Below, piece by piece: positions 48,289 through 59,263 of a stretch of 64,000 nt of DNA. The translations under genes were made by a program, and so were the position numbers. This DNA comes from Siphonodentalium dalli. Lineage: Eukaryota > Mollusca > Scaphopoda > Gadilida > Siphonodentaliidae. Where the stretch lies: positions 114,038,723 through 114,102,722 of the forward strand of contig CP136063.1 of NCBI GenBank assembly GCA_032622095.1, in the 5' to 3' direction. Within the stretch, counting starts at the first letter, position 1. Each line of letters begins with the position of its first letter. The notes under the pieces were generated by a model that made no database searches, was not told where the DNA came from, and saw nothing but the letters and a program-made list of their open reading frames with translations.

Positions 48289-49116
48289 TCAATGGCGAAC
48301 TAATTTAGCGATTGAATCTAAGTATTCTACAACGACGATCTCGTTTTCCCTGAATATTCTCTTGAAATGTCTAAGATACGCGTTGACCGCCCGATATTTT
48401 CTTATCTGTGGTTGAACTCTGCCACCACCAGTCAGTTGAAGTATCGTCGATTCTGTATAGGCTTGTTCTTTTTTAATGTGGTCGATCATGTCGAATATAT
48501 TTGGTTTTGAAGCTGCTATATAACATTTTCTGTGCCACCCTTCGACGTGGTTTGTGGTCCGGGGGCCGGTTGTATTATAGTGATTCCACACGGTACGGCC
48601 TTCGTCACCTTCAATCCACTGCATAGTCACATAATAGGACAACTTTGTCACGCGGTCGTCGATTGGGCGGTTTTAGTGTCTGGAAGAATCTGCCATGGGT
48701 CTAGAACCACTGAGGACGAAGGCATCAACCATAACCTGTTAAAAAGAAATAAAATTAGATTTGATGTCTATGTTTTGTATATAGATATATCAGTTAAATA
48801 TTATTATAAATTAGAACGCTCTTTATTGTCTGGCGTTTTGTTTAGAGAAGAATGGATGCTCTTTCTAAGAATTTGAAATAAGAACATGCATGTGTCGTAC
48901 CTGGTCAGAATCGGCTAGATGGTTGTGTTGACTCATTGAAGAACTAACTATCTCGTTCTTTGTGTTGATGGTGGCACCACAGTCATTCTTACAACACACC
49001 CAGTGGACATTCTCGGATCGACGTGATTTGATGCGGAATTTGAAGTCGTTGAAGACCAGGTGTTTGCCTCCTCAGTCGTTGGCGATGAAGAATACATTTA
49101 CTTGATAACTTGCCAT
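48289..49116 (-). pseudogene. MULE-like transposase relic, catalytic core deleted
   Basis: The first part (49116-48901) begins MASYQVNVFF and shows a FLYWCH zinc finger: HLVFNDFKF, HWVCCKNDCGAT and an HNH end, with a TGA where the plus-strand copy has Arg (before GGKHLVF). The second part (48651-48289) carries the C-terminal hallmark of FLYWCH-MULE transposases, RTTNHVEGWHRK, then PNIFDMIDHIKKEQAYTES and a basic KYRAVNAYLRHFKR tail. About 250 bp of noncoding sequence lies between the two parts, so the central DDE catalytic domain is missing. It lies tail-out toward the left terminus and is preceded, 30 bp upstream, by the cargo gene's polyA-type signal. It cannot encode an active transposase. 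Confidence 0.85.
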
Positions 49117-49145
49117 GATGAAGATAGAACATTGAATATGATCAA

Positions 49146-49152
49146 CTTTATT
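49146..49152 (-). promoter_or_regulatory. AATAAA polyadenylation signal for the cargo ORF
   Basis: AATAAA on the minus strand (TTTATT at 49147-49152) lies about 125 bp past the cargo stop codon. Between them is a strong hairpin, GAAAGGGCC-GAA-GGGCCCTTTC (about 49190-49208). This placement supports transcription of the 270-codon ORF. Confidence 0.45.
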
Positions 49153-49274
49153 GGGTTGGTTTGGGGTAGCTAGCCCCGGGATTGTCGAAAGGGCCGAAGG
49201 GCCCTTTCCTTAATCCCTCATGTTTTTGCTTTTATTAGAAATACGAGGGGGGGGATAGCATTTTTCTGTTTGGA

Positions 49275-50087
49275 TTAGGGTTTCTTTTTTCTCTTCTTCT
49301 TAGAGTTAGGCTTTTCTGTCGAAGATTGTGGAGATTTCAGTTGTTGTTGTTGGTGTTGTGTGTGTTGTTGGATGATATCTGCAATTCTTTGTTCTTGTTC
49401 TTTTTGAATTCGGTCTAGTTCTCTTTTCTGTTTTTGTTCTTCTCTCAGGCGTTCTTCATCTTTTTCTCTCCATTTCTTTTCTTGTTCTTTTTTCCAATCT
49501 TCGAAAAGGTTGTTGTTGGTGCTGGGGGACACCGGGATGTGCTGGTAATCCGGTGTCCGAGGTGTATAACTATCCAGTTCCACGTCGAAGCTGGCGGCAG
49601 GAACATCTGGGGTGGTATCCACGTCCCTGTCTCCGCAAGCTTCGACGACGACAGCAGGGACCTCCGGCAGATCTACGGAATCCCTGCTAGCTGGTGTTAT
49701 GTCGTCAGTCTCCATGCAGGTCGAGTCGTCTGGGCGTCTCTCAGACAACTTCGACCCGCCGGCTTTGACACTAGACGGCTGAACCACGCGGGGAGGGGCG
49801 ACTGGCCGATCTACAGTCACCCCCTTCTGCTTCTTCCATTTAGCCCGTCTGGCAGCGTCCCATCTTTTCTGTGAGGGTGTCTTTCTCTTGGGAGGCCCCT
49901 TCTTCATTTTACAGCGGGTCTTGGCGTTCCTGTTCGCAGCAGAAGATTTCTGGGTGCCAGCATCTTCTGTCCTGAATTCTACACAGAGAACCAGAGAGCC
50001 CCTGTTAGCTTGGAGAGTCCAACTAACAGCGTCAACTAACCGGCTTTTCTGTATAGCGGCCAAGGCGGCTTCAGGGATTAGCTCCAT
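49275..50087 (-). CDS. 270-residue basic/coiled-coil cargo protein of unknown function
   Basis: This is the longest uninterrupted non-repetitive frame in the window and appears intact. Residues 1-40 form a folded-looking start (MELIPEAALAAIQKSRLVDA). Residues 59-88 are strongly basic with KRKTPSQKRWDAARRAKWKK, a likely nuclear signal or nucleic-acid contact. 120-195 is acidic/Pro-rich and probably disordered. 197-240 is a charged coiled coil (KKEQEKKWREKDEERLREEQ), followed by a Gln run (246-249). The C-terminus is a second nuclear-type signal (KKKRKKKP). It lies between the two transposase relics inside the element, in the same orientation as the left relic, with an AATAAA downstream. I do not recognise the family. 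The KTPSQKR...R basic motif resembles ones I recall in uncharacterised invertebrate transposon-associated ORFs, which is uncertain. It may be an accessory gene of the element or a captured host gene. Confidence 0.6.
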   Translation of the reverse strand: MELIPEAALAAIQKSRLVDAVSWTLQANRGSLVLCVEFRTEDAGTQKSSAANRNAKTRCKMKKGPPKRKTPSQKRWDAARRAKWKKQKGVTVDRPVAPPRVVQPSSVKAGGSKLSERRPDDSTCMETDDITPASRDSVDLPEVPAVVVEACGDRDVDTTPDVPAASFDVELDSYTPRTPDYQHIPVSPSTNNNLFEDWKKEQEKKWREKDEERLREEQKQKRELDRIQKEQEQRIADIIQQHTQHQQQQLKSPQSSTEKPNSKKKRKKKP

Positions 50088-50697
50088 AATCCGTCCTGAG
50101 CCTAATCCAAAACCATCTCAGTCTGGCGTCTCCACGAGGGCAGTTACAACCGGGGTCGTGACCGCACAACTCACTCGTGTAGACGCTCTGTCAACAAGGA
50201 ACTAATGGAGCCAAATAAAATTTGACTTGTTCGCTCCACTTGCTGCCAGAGCGATCAACTTTGGAGAGACATGGGGTTTTTGTAGCTCAATACGATCGCT
50301 CAATACGAATAACAGTTTACTACTATTTCACTTAGTGAACATGAAAATCGCTCATCTGATGACGACTCATGTGAAATTCGTTTAGCGGCATGCTAAAACA
50401 ACATTGCAAACGGGGGCCGGGAAAACGGGTATATCCTGTCTACCCGGCAGGCAGAGATTAACGACTTGGCCGGCGGAGATTATAGTCCATATCAAAACAC
50501 CTGCGGTCCAGTGTTGTCACAGTCCATAACTGTTGGTGGTGAATAACGTTTAATAGCGTGAGCCACATTCAGTTTATTTATTTTACACGTTTTATTATTT
50601 GTTTGTAAAGATGTATTATGAATTATTATCAGTGTTTTAAGTAGAGTTCACTACTGAATATATATACTGTTAGATTCCCTGGTCTGACATAAACACG

Positions 50698-51725
50698 ATG
50701 GCAAGCACACACGTGAACGTAAATTATATTCCAAATACTAGAGGTGGAAAGTATCTGGTATATGATGACTACAAATTCTCCTTTAAATCAAGGAGAAATG
50801 ATCGAATTCATTGGCGATGTTGTAAGAAAGACTGCCGTGCAACCACCAACAATGAGAACGATATGGTGATATCCAACAGCGGCAACCATAACCACGAACC
50901 TGATTTCAACCAAGTAGCAGCAGATTCCTGGATTGCAGACCTCAAAAGGCTTGTTAAGACAAGTAACAAGCCAGTAACAACGCTATACCAGGAAGAAATA
51001 GGAAGTATGTACTGAGTAAATTTAATTTCGCATTCTCATTAATCTGGCAACGCTCTTTATATTAGTATTCAGAAAGAAAACTAAGCAAGTAATAACTAAA
51101 GTAAAACTGGTGTAATGTTATATTATATATATTATAATTATTATTAAAGAATAGAGAATACTAAGCAAGTAATAACTCTATTAATGTTTATAATTTAACC
51201 ATGCTATTTTTTCTCTCCAACAGATCTTCGAGCATACGAGACCGACCCTGAAATTATAGCGAAAATCCCGACATATTACAGCGTCAAAACAGCATTGTAT
51301 CATGCCAGAGCCGAACACCAGCCAAAGTTACCAATTCATCGTTCAGGAGTCGACCTTCCTGATGTATACAAAACAACAGCCAACAACCACAACTTCTCTA
51401 CGATAGGCAATGATTCTCTCAAATGTGTTACTCCTCTGACTATGGGCCATCTCCTGCGAACAGTTGTTTTACCAAAGGCAGTTGGCAGTTGGTGTTATCT
51501 TGCTCACACCCGAACATCTTCAGGTTGATAGATTTCCTGAAGAAAGAGCAAGCTTACCAGCAAGCAACCGTCATCCAATTGAGAGCGGGTGGAAGGATTG
51601 GCCCATGCAAGATGCGATATCGCAAAGTTGACAATTCCATCAGACATTTCAAGAGAGTTTTCGGCGCAGGCGAAATAGATATTCTCGAATACATGGATTC
51701 AGTATCAAACAGTATCAAACATTAA
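50698..51725 (+). pseudogene. MULE-like transposase relic with intact FLYWCH exon and intron, core deleted
   Basis: Exon 1 (50698-51004) begins MASTHVNVNY and has a complete FLYWCH finger: GGKYLVYDDYKF, HWRCCKKDCRAT with C41 and C46, and HNH at 64-66. A GT-AG intron follows (51005-51223, GTATGT...TTTTTTCTCTCCAACAG). Exon 2 rejoins in frame and reads LRAYETDPEIIAKIPTYYSV and RSGVDLPDVYKTTANNHNFS, typical of the linker before the MULE catalytic domain. The frame then jumps into the C-terminal region in another frame (HPNIFRLIDFLKKEQAYQQA, KMRYRKVDNSIRHFKRVFG) and ends at 51725. The DDE core is absent, so it is nonfunctional as a transposase, although a short FLYWCH-only product from a spliced transcript is conceivable. 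Confidence 0.85.
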
Positions 51726-51825
51726 TGTGCTATAATTCATGTTATGTTATATTGATAGTATTTGTTATATATATCTTGAGTATTTAATAAATTTGTTGAA
51801 ATATATCACATGTGCATTTCTTCGT

Positions 51826-52008
51826 TCATAATGCAACTTCCGGTGTCCGTTCAGTGGCGGGGTTAATATGTGTGGATAGGGCGAATATCGGCCTTTCGTT
51901 AGACACCAAAATGAGCCCTCTACGCGCTGTATTCCTCGAGTTTTGAATTTTCCAAAAACCCCAATTATCCTCATCGTCCGGCCGCTCATCGCCGTCGAAA
52001 TTAGCCAT
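51826..52008 (-). CDS. small acidic ORF near the right terminus of the MULE-like element
   Basis: A 60-codon frame starting MANFDGDERPDDEDNWGFWK and continuing NSRNTARRGLILVSNE to a stop at 51826. The acidic, Trp-containing start is more protein-like than neighbouring frames. No counterpart is found in the left arm. It might be an exon of the element's own gene or a captured fragment. No family recognised. Confidence 0.25.
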   Translation of the reverse strand: MANFDGDERPDDEDNWGFWKIQNSRNTARRGLILVSNERPIFALSTHINPATERTPEVAL

Positions 52009-54258
52009 CGCCACCAATTCCCAGTAACAATTATGATAAAAACTATAGTCGGCAGCTCTGTGATGTTGAGGATTATCACACCTGCCCCAACACCTACCCG
52101 AAACAATAGCCGCCGGGTGAACAGGACGACCCCGGGAAAACTGTTATTTAATTAATACAGACTATAGGCGCGACGATCACACCTTGCCGGCGCTATTTTT
52201 GCAGGCTCGTCGGCAAAGTGAGAATAAGCCGTTTTAATGTTTGTCTGTTTACGGTGTTTGGAACAAATATGAATATTTTCGACAACTAAGGCCAACCGTG
52301 CCTTTAAAGACGCCATAGTGGTGCTGTTTGTGTGAGAGATGGAGAGGGGATGGATTGGCACCAAATTTGATAAAAAAAAATTGTTTAGTCGCCGATTATC
52401 ACCAAACTTATAAACAATCATCTCCATGATATCAGGAGTGTAATCGTGTGGTTTAAGGATGTCACAAGTGGGGCCATTCGAGTCAGTGGTGTATGGAGAT
52501 GAGAGGGACACAAAAAATCATATATATATGTTTAGTGCCGATTTCCACCAGATTGATACATATTCTTCTCCGTGATACGAGGAATCTTATCGTGTGGTTT
52601 AGATACACCAAATTGGTGCCCTATGGGTGAGAGATATGGGGACCTTAAATTTGATACGAATTTGTATACTCGCCAATTTTCACCAATTTCATATATATGC
52701 ATCTCTAATCTCTAATGAGTCTTAGTGTGTGCAGCTTGAGTCCGAAATAGGGACGGGAGGGTCACCAAAACTGATACAAAATATTTTTAGTACCAATTAC
52801 CATCAAATTCAGACACGTTCTTCTCAAATGATACAAGAAATAAAATCGTGCTGTCTGTCTGTCTTTTTGTCTGTCCGTGTGCGTTCTATATATAACTTCA
52901 CGTGGTACAATCGAGATGGCACCAAGGCGTTCAAAGCGGGGTAACTTTTTATAAGGAAGATAATGGTGCAGGTTAAAATTTTCTAAAATTACGCTGTTGG
53001 TGGGAGGGGAAATTTAAAAAATATGGTGAAATAGTTTTGTCGCTGATTTCCACCAAACGAATACATAATCACCTTCGCAATATGGCGTTGTTCGAGTCAG
53101 CGTTGCATCAACAATTGATTTAATAAACCAAATTCCACCAAATTCATACACATTTTTCTCTAATGATATACCATGAATTAACTCACATTTGGTGTCGTTT
53201 GCGTCATGGATGGCGAGCGGATATGCACTATCATTGATAAGATTGCTATTCGACGATATCCACATATAAGTTATATACAGTCACCAGGCCATCTCCATAT
53301 CATTTCACAATCCCGACATATGGTGACCCACATAAGTCACTTGAACAATTATATCTTCTTAACAGTCATATTTATATGGGAATGGCAAGCAAGGCATTCA
53401 CACATTGAGCTAGCAAAAAGAGATAACTAGAAGAAGCATTAAACGTATATTTATCATTCTATTGAAGAGATACATATATTCGTGCAAACTGAGAGACATC
53501 GAACCGTCAGAGGATTGCATATATATAATAAAAAAATTTAGTCTGTTCCATTCAATACAGTTTCCACAAAAAGTTACAATTTGTCAAGAGATATGGAAGG
53601 CCTGTTCAAAAATAGTGGTCACAGTGTGCAGTCAAATATAGTTTCTTCTGATATACAAGAAAACGCAGTTAGTAGCACAAGACTTTTCAGGATCCTACCA
53701 ATACTGAGATCTGACAAGGGTTTTAGAACAGACTCATCGACTGACATAAACAACTCAAAATCTCGCTCTGTGCCTGGCACATGTATCTGATATATTTGCG
53801 CAGCAACATTTCGTTTAAACTAAGAATATTTAGCCAATATATAGCACCATGAATATCTGTATCTTCATGGAGATATGATAGCCAGGTGTCCTCGAGATCT
53901 TAGTCCAACCCACTAGATTGATTGATACATCTCAATATGTAAAACCCAATTATCATCTTTTATCGAACTAATGTGTTTATGATGTTCATGTATCATATTA
54001 TAACGTCTAATGTATACGCAGTTGTAAATAAATAAATACTTCATTATTGGTGGAACGGATTAATCGCGATAAACAGAATGACAATTGACAAGGTGAGCCA
54101 CTACTTATATTCCATGACTGTAATAATCATGTTTTGTGATGCTATTTGAATATACAATTTATGAGAAAATGTATAACACTTTAAGCAAGAGCATTCTCTA
54201 TTCCCAACAAATATCCACAGCATACATTAACCTGGGCAACGCCGGGTAACCCTGCTAG

Positions 54259-54990
54259 TTATATCTAAAAGCACAAATGACATCGATGTGCAAACAGATG
54301 ATGCATAACATTGGGTCATGAACGTTGTAGCCTCTCCGGGGATGCCTGACCAACCAGCATCTTCGTCCCACAATAAGCTTACGGTGGCACCCGTTTGTAT
54401 CACTTTCAGCATGCGGCATTTGTCGACGCCGTAACACCCCTGTGGTGTCACAACCAGAAAGAACGTGGGCGGCAAGTAAAACTGGTATAATTGTTCGGTG
54501 CTTATCGATGATTCCGCAAATATCTAGTGTTGTCCGTCCGTGGATTGGTTATTCCATACTCATCTCGACTTGCAAATTTTGTTGGAGGTAATGGTGCAAT
54601 AACAAGACGTAATCGTACATGTAGGCCTATGTATCGTCAGCGATGACAATCACACGATTTCTGTCCACAGATGCAAACTGTATTGTATGTTGAACAATGA
54701 TGTTGTCTGCTACTTCATGTGTTGTCGCCATACCAATTCTATGTTTCACTGAACCGCCAGTTGTCTCAACTAGATCATCATTTTGACCAGTTATCACAAG
54801 TGTGTGCTTTTGTGTGTTTTGTGCGATGAACGTTTTGTCGCTAATCAACTGATCACAAATAATAAAACTAATTTGTTTCTTATTGTATAACGATGAAAAC
54901 ATGTCTTGGGCTCTGGTAGAAGAGAGGTGATTCAACTGTCGCCAGTGATGTTTGCTCTTGTCACACATTTCGTACTGTAGTCTACATACC
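54259..54990 (-). pseudogene. central part of CXC-type repeat-associated gene (fragment 2 of 3)
   Basis: Minus strand. The first stretch (54968-54627) includes NKKQISFIICDQLI, KHTLVITGQNDD, GMATTHEVADNIIVQ and VIVIADDT. After an in-frame TAG it continues YVLLLHHYLQQNLQVEMSME, a second stop, PIHGRTTLDICGIIDKHRTI and LLAAHVLSGCDT, then (frame change) KCRMLKVIQTGATVSLLWDE and ATTFMTQCYASSVCTSMS up to the Helitron. TTHE-AD-I--Q, DDTD-FVLLLH, LLAAH-LSGCDT and TSMS are, as I recall them, diagnostic in order and spacing for the invertebrate family described at 46222. The remaining start lies at 60668-61425 (fragment 1) and the end at 46222-46712. Two stops and at least one frame change: pseudogene. 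Confidence 0.8.
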
Positions 54991-56317
54991 AGTCAAACAC
55001 TAATTATCCACCTCCTACGTGTACGTTCAGACGACCACGAGCAATCGGGCCCGACGAGATCGTGGATAGTTTGTTCACACGATTGCGATGTCGTCTGGCA
55101 TTATGATATCGTAGGTTGTTCCTAAAGCATGTGATTGACTACCCTACGGTCATTTCCAGCTACGATTTTTACGTACACACGACTGCGATTACGTCGCAAG
55201 TGGAGGTAACCAAAGATACGCCACGATTTCGCATCTAAAATCAAACAGCTCTTGATATTATTTTTTAAGGACGACCAGCTGGCCGCAGCCCAGCCGCGCA
55301 TTTGCTGTGCAGCAGCACATGCGCTGGTCGTCCTTATACTAAGTTCTCTTTCGAACATGGGCGCCGCCATCTTGAATTAGGGGCGCCGCCATCTTGAATT
55401 TGAGGGGCCACCATCTTGAAACGTCATTACAATTAAATTAAAACTACAAAATGTTACTTTTCACATAGCTAACATAACGGTATTCATTGCGTGAAGACAT
55501 TACATGGTTTATACTTTGAACAATAATCATTACTTACATCATAAATTTTGCCGATCTGACTCGGGTTGCTATGCCATTCGGAAAATGACGGAAATTACGT
55601 AAAGCTGCACATTTTCGTTAGCCACATCGCGAGAGCAACATGACTCATCTCGTAAATGTCTAAATTGTTTGTCATATCAGTATATAAACTTTTCTTTAGT
55701 TTATTAAATTAGTAAAAGCACGTTCACGTAAACTGTTAGGTTACGTCATGTTGTATCCAAAGCGACGTCATATTGGCACGCGCATTTCCCCGCGAAAGTT
55801 ATTGACGTTTTGACAGCGACGCGCAGCAGGCATAATGTTGGCATGGTTGGCATTAGGTTTGGTTGGGTTGACGTTGTTGCATAGTGCATGGCTCCGAGTC
55901 CGCGCTGGTATAAATGTAACTCCATGCAATTGTAATCAAACTGATATATTACCAACCTATAAAATCACTATAGGATTTGTACAGGTACAAACAAAAACAT
56001 GTTCTTGAAAATTGAATGTTCTTCCTTACTTATATTCTAATGATTTGGGTTGTCATTTGAAACAAACAAACAACCCAAATTATGAGGGGGTAAACCCCAA
56101 GTTCTCACTCATAAGAACCCCAATTTCCAACCAAGGCCAAGGGTTGTGGAGGCGAGTACAACTAATATTTCATCCAAATTGAGAATGGGCCTGGGCCAGT
56201 CGAAAAATGGCCCCGGGGAGCCACGAAAGGCTGAACGATGTGAGTACAATATGACAATTCTGAGGTATAGACCTATGTGAGGCCAAATTCACATTTAATA
56301 ATGAATTGCAGCCAATT

Positions 56318-56490
56318 ATTTGCGCTTAAGCGCAATGAATTGCACTTAAGCGCAATCAATTGCGCTTAAGCGCAAATACCACATAGTGTGCTTAAGCACA
56401 AATAGGGCATTTACGCTTAAGAGTAATTAATTGTGCTTAAGCGCAATTAATTGTGCTTAAGCGTAATGAATTGCACTTAAGCGTAATTGT
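56318..56490. repeat. array of TTGCGCTTAAGCGCAA palindromes
   Basis: About eight copies at 20-25-bp spacing, each a perfect or near-perfect 14-16-bp palindrome centred on CTTAAG. Two more at the opposite end of the element suggest transposase- or host-factor-binding sites. Confidence 0.85.
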
Positions 56491-57287
56491 GACTACTATC
56501 TAACCTACACCTAAACTATTGGCATGACCTGGTGTATCACCTAGCAACACAAGAGGAGCATATTGGGCTAATTGTAACCTGTTTTAATTAGCCTGAGTAC
56601 TCAACAGTCAATTGAGAGTATGTGTTCAACAATGATAATCCCTAATTACATATTATCAGCATCACTATATCCAAAGAATTGATGTCTCCTTCCCGGAACT
56701 CTAGTAATTTTTATAGGATGTTTTTAAATGTATTTTTGCACAGATTTGGGCCATTACTATTGTCATATACTATAGCATGCATGTGATGTCACTGCATGAG
56801 GGCTTGCTTGCCTCATATGGTTTACTTATTGACTTAAAACAGAGGGGAAAAAAACATATTTTCATATTATTAGCATCCCTGTCCCAAAAAATTGGTGTCT
56901 CATTCCTGGAGCTTTGGTGTCTCAGTCCTCGAGCTCTAGTTTTGTTTTATTAAATCAGGATCTCTTGCACAAATCTATAGTATTTCCATGGTCATATAGT
57001 GTGAATGTGGTGTCACCGAGGGCTTGCTTCCCTCATATGGTGTGCATGTATGCTCGAAAATTGAAGAAAATCAAAGTCGCCTCGACTAATACAGAAAGTA
57101 ATGCCATTGCGAGTAGCCCCAACTAATATATAACGAAGATAATATAATGCTATCGCGAGTCGCTCCAACTAAAACAGAAGGTGATACTTTTGCGAGTCAG
57201 CAATTTTGATAAAGCAGTTGGGCTAGCTCCCTACCCATCCAAATCAATGAAAACAAGAGGTGATATGTCAATAGGAGTTAAGGTTAA

Positions 57288-58851
57288 CCCTTTGAACCCT
57301 GGCGCCCCACAGTGATCGACACCCTGACCCGGGGCTCCCAGTGGTATGTCCGCTTAAATTAGATAGTTTCTAGTAGCATGGTGTTGATTATGTTCAAATT
57401 GCGACACCGGTCTGAAACTTTACAGGTTTGTCCCCCATGGATCAGCGATCATTATAAGATTATAAGATCGCGAGACTTTGCCTCGCGGCAACTCCTTGGT
57501 AACGGTTGCTAGGCAACTACCCGGAATTGACTGGAAAATGTAAATATAGCTTATAGCGTCGTAATTCAACCTCAGTGATTGCGTTTTTTGATGCAGGTAC
57601 TACCCTAACGTGAAATTTGAGATATACCCGACCAGAATAGTGAACCAAGTATCCCATTTAAGGGTAGCAACGGTTGCTAAGCAAATACCACAACTGATCG
57701 AATGACATAATTGCACTAATTGTGGTATGTTTTGCCTTAATTTAGACAGTGTCTAGTCGCATGGTGTTGGTTATGTTGAAAGGGGACACCTACCTGAAAC
57801 TGTGCAGGCATGATATATGCATGCACGGACCACTGATCATTGTAAGATCGGGAGACTTTGCCACCCGATCTCGCCTTAGAAACGGTTACTAGGCAACTAC
57901 CCGAAATTTGCAGGATAAACGAATTCTAGCTTATAACGTTGTAATTATACATCAGCGAATTGCGTTTCGATGTAACCAATATCCTAATGTGAAATTAAGA
58001 TATACCTGACCATGCGCGAGTAAGTCAACTTGATATGCGATAGACTTTTTGCTGCATGTGGCACAACATAGACTGATATTACAGAGACCAGAAACAACGT
58101 AATTTCCCGTAACATATCGTGGCCCCATTGTTCAAGTAAGCTGTCTAGATTGTGTCTACTATACTAACATGTGAAACATGCAACAAAATGTCATATATAG
58201 CGCCACATTTAACTTAAACGCATTTTAAAAAATGAATTATAGTCTGCGCCCATGCGCATATTTTCCTAGCCATTTCTAGCGGGCAGCCAATCCATATAGA
58301 CACCTTTGCCAGCGCTGACTTCAATAGGCCAATTTAAATATATATATTAGTGGGTATGTCGTGTATAAGTACGTTATAAACCATTTATTTGGCATTGCGC
58401 TAGTCTGCGCATGCGCGAATAAGTCAACTTCATATGCGATAGACCCTTCCCCATATGTAGCAGAACACTGGTTAATATACGCGAGGGTAATTTAAACTGA
58501 AATTGTGTGTCTAAATTACGTCTGTTCTGTACACACACGGGGAACACGAAATTATATGCCGTAAATATAGCGGCATAGTTCGCTTAAAATATCGTATGTT
58601 TTTGTAGATTATATGCTATGCGCATGCGCATATATTTCTACCAGATACTAGCGGTCAACCATTCCATACGCACCATGGGCGCCGCTGACATATGTGGGGG
58701 CAATTTAAATATAAATCAGTGGGTCAGACGCTCGTTATACTATATATAAATTTGCTACCGAATCATGTCGTCGCTGCACCGAAATATCGGTGTTACGGGA
58801 TATAGTCACGGTTCGTGTGCACCTAAATATCGGTGTTACGGGTTCAAAGGG
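57288..58851. mobile_element. inner TTAA-site element of the nest
   Basis: CCCTTTGAACCC at 57288 and its exact complement ending at 58851, with TTAA at 57284-57287 and 58852-58855. CCCTTT plus TTAA matches the terminal style of MITE family A. The interior is two successive tandem duplications of about 375-395 bp (57343-57670 with 57723-58010, and 58011-58350 with 58408-58740), the second containing CATGCGCGA(G/A)TAAGTCAAC. Noncoding. Confidence 0.8.
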
Positions 58852-59263
58852 TTAAGTTATGGATAAACCTATTTATTCACCATGGGTGTTTAGTTACATA
58901 TAACCATGAATTGCGCTTAAGCGCAATTGATTGCGTGCGCTTAAGCGCAATTAATTATTAAATGTGAATTTGGCCTCCCATATAGACCAAATCCCCCTAC
59001 CACAAGCAACCAACTTCGTGTACGTAATTGGTTATAAGAAATATTTATAGTTAATTAAATCTTGACGTTCATATAAGTCAACACATATTAGTCTGAGTAG
59101 TGCAGGTCGTGACTGCACGGTCGTCCTTTTTTACATGGATTTCAATGCCATAATTTCTTGTTTGACCTACGATTTTTACGTGAGCATGCGCAGTCGAACT
59201 AGCAGTTACTTCCTATACGACGGAAAGCTTTCCACTTACCGTGGTCGTCTGAATGTACACTAC

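Larger units (their letters stand above)
47531..52303. mobile_element. MULE-like (FLYWCH-type) composite element with cargo ORF
   Basis: Termini AGGTACGGTTGGCCTT (left) and, in reverse complement, AGGCACGGTTGGCCTT (right), with TTAA at 47527-47530 and 52304-52307. It sits in one unit of the Helitron's internal array, whose sequence continues across it, so the boundaries are confirmed. Contents: a minus-strand transposase relic (48289-49116), a minus-strand 270-codon cargo ORF (49275-50087), a plus-strand transposase relic (50698-51725) and a small minus-strand ORF (51826-52008). The two relics are divergent and give the element inverted arms of about 1.6 kb that are well diverged. FLYWCH-bearing MULEs (the Phantom-type group) are known to use longer target duplications, so the TTAA site is unusual. 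Confidence 0.8.
46713..54258 (+). mobile_element. nonautonomous Helitron carrying a nested MULE-like element
   Basis: The 5' end TCTATATCTATATTTGCG is preceded by A (46712) and followed by a TCTG run, echoing the 5' ends of the array at 2-4 kb. The 3' end has the classic small hairpin ACCTGG-GCAACG-CCGGGT (54230-54247), then CTAG at 54255-54258 followed by T. The internal sequence is a tandem array of roughly 140-bp units (GCACCAAATTTGATA...TCGCCGATT(G/T)CCACCAAA...ATGAGGAATCTAAT) at 46862-47526 and 52308-53190. No Rep/helicase ORF. Without the nested element it is about 2.8 kb. It interrupts the CXC-type pseudogene on the minus strand. Confidence 0.8.
56279..58977. mobile_element. middle element of the nest with palindromic subterminal repeats
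   Basis: Left terminus GAGGCCAAATTCACATTTAA and its exact complement at the right end (closing at 58977). Inside both ends are arrays of the 16-bp palindrome TTGCGCTTAAGCGCAA and variants: about eight copies at 56318-56490 and two at 58908-58950. Outer flanks do not show a clear target duplication. 56640-57060 holds a diverged tandem duplication (about 235-bp period). No ORF of note. Confidence 0.75.
55019..59260. mobile_element. outer element of a three-level transposon nest (TAC flanks)
   Basis: GTGTACGTTCAGACGACCAC at 55019 and its complement (one mismatch) closing at 59260, flanked by TAC on both sides (55016-55018 and 59261-59263). Subterminal repeats include an AGGACGACCAGC/GCTGGTCGTCCT hairpin (55273-55335) and three GGGCGCCGCCATCTTGAAT-type tandem units (55358-55420). 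No transposase. A 3-bp target duplication is known for PIF/Harbinger elements, but the family is not established. It lies between fragments 1 and 2 of the CXC-type pseudogene. Confidence 0.75.

Noticed and set aside
54250-54275. Possible splice donor (AT/GTAAGA) recreated if the Helitron is removed
   Set aside because: The family alignment continues straight across the junction into KMYNTNGNLS and LCSLPPTT, so it is coding sequence rather than an intron start.
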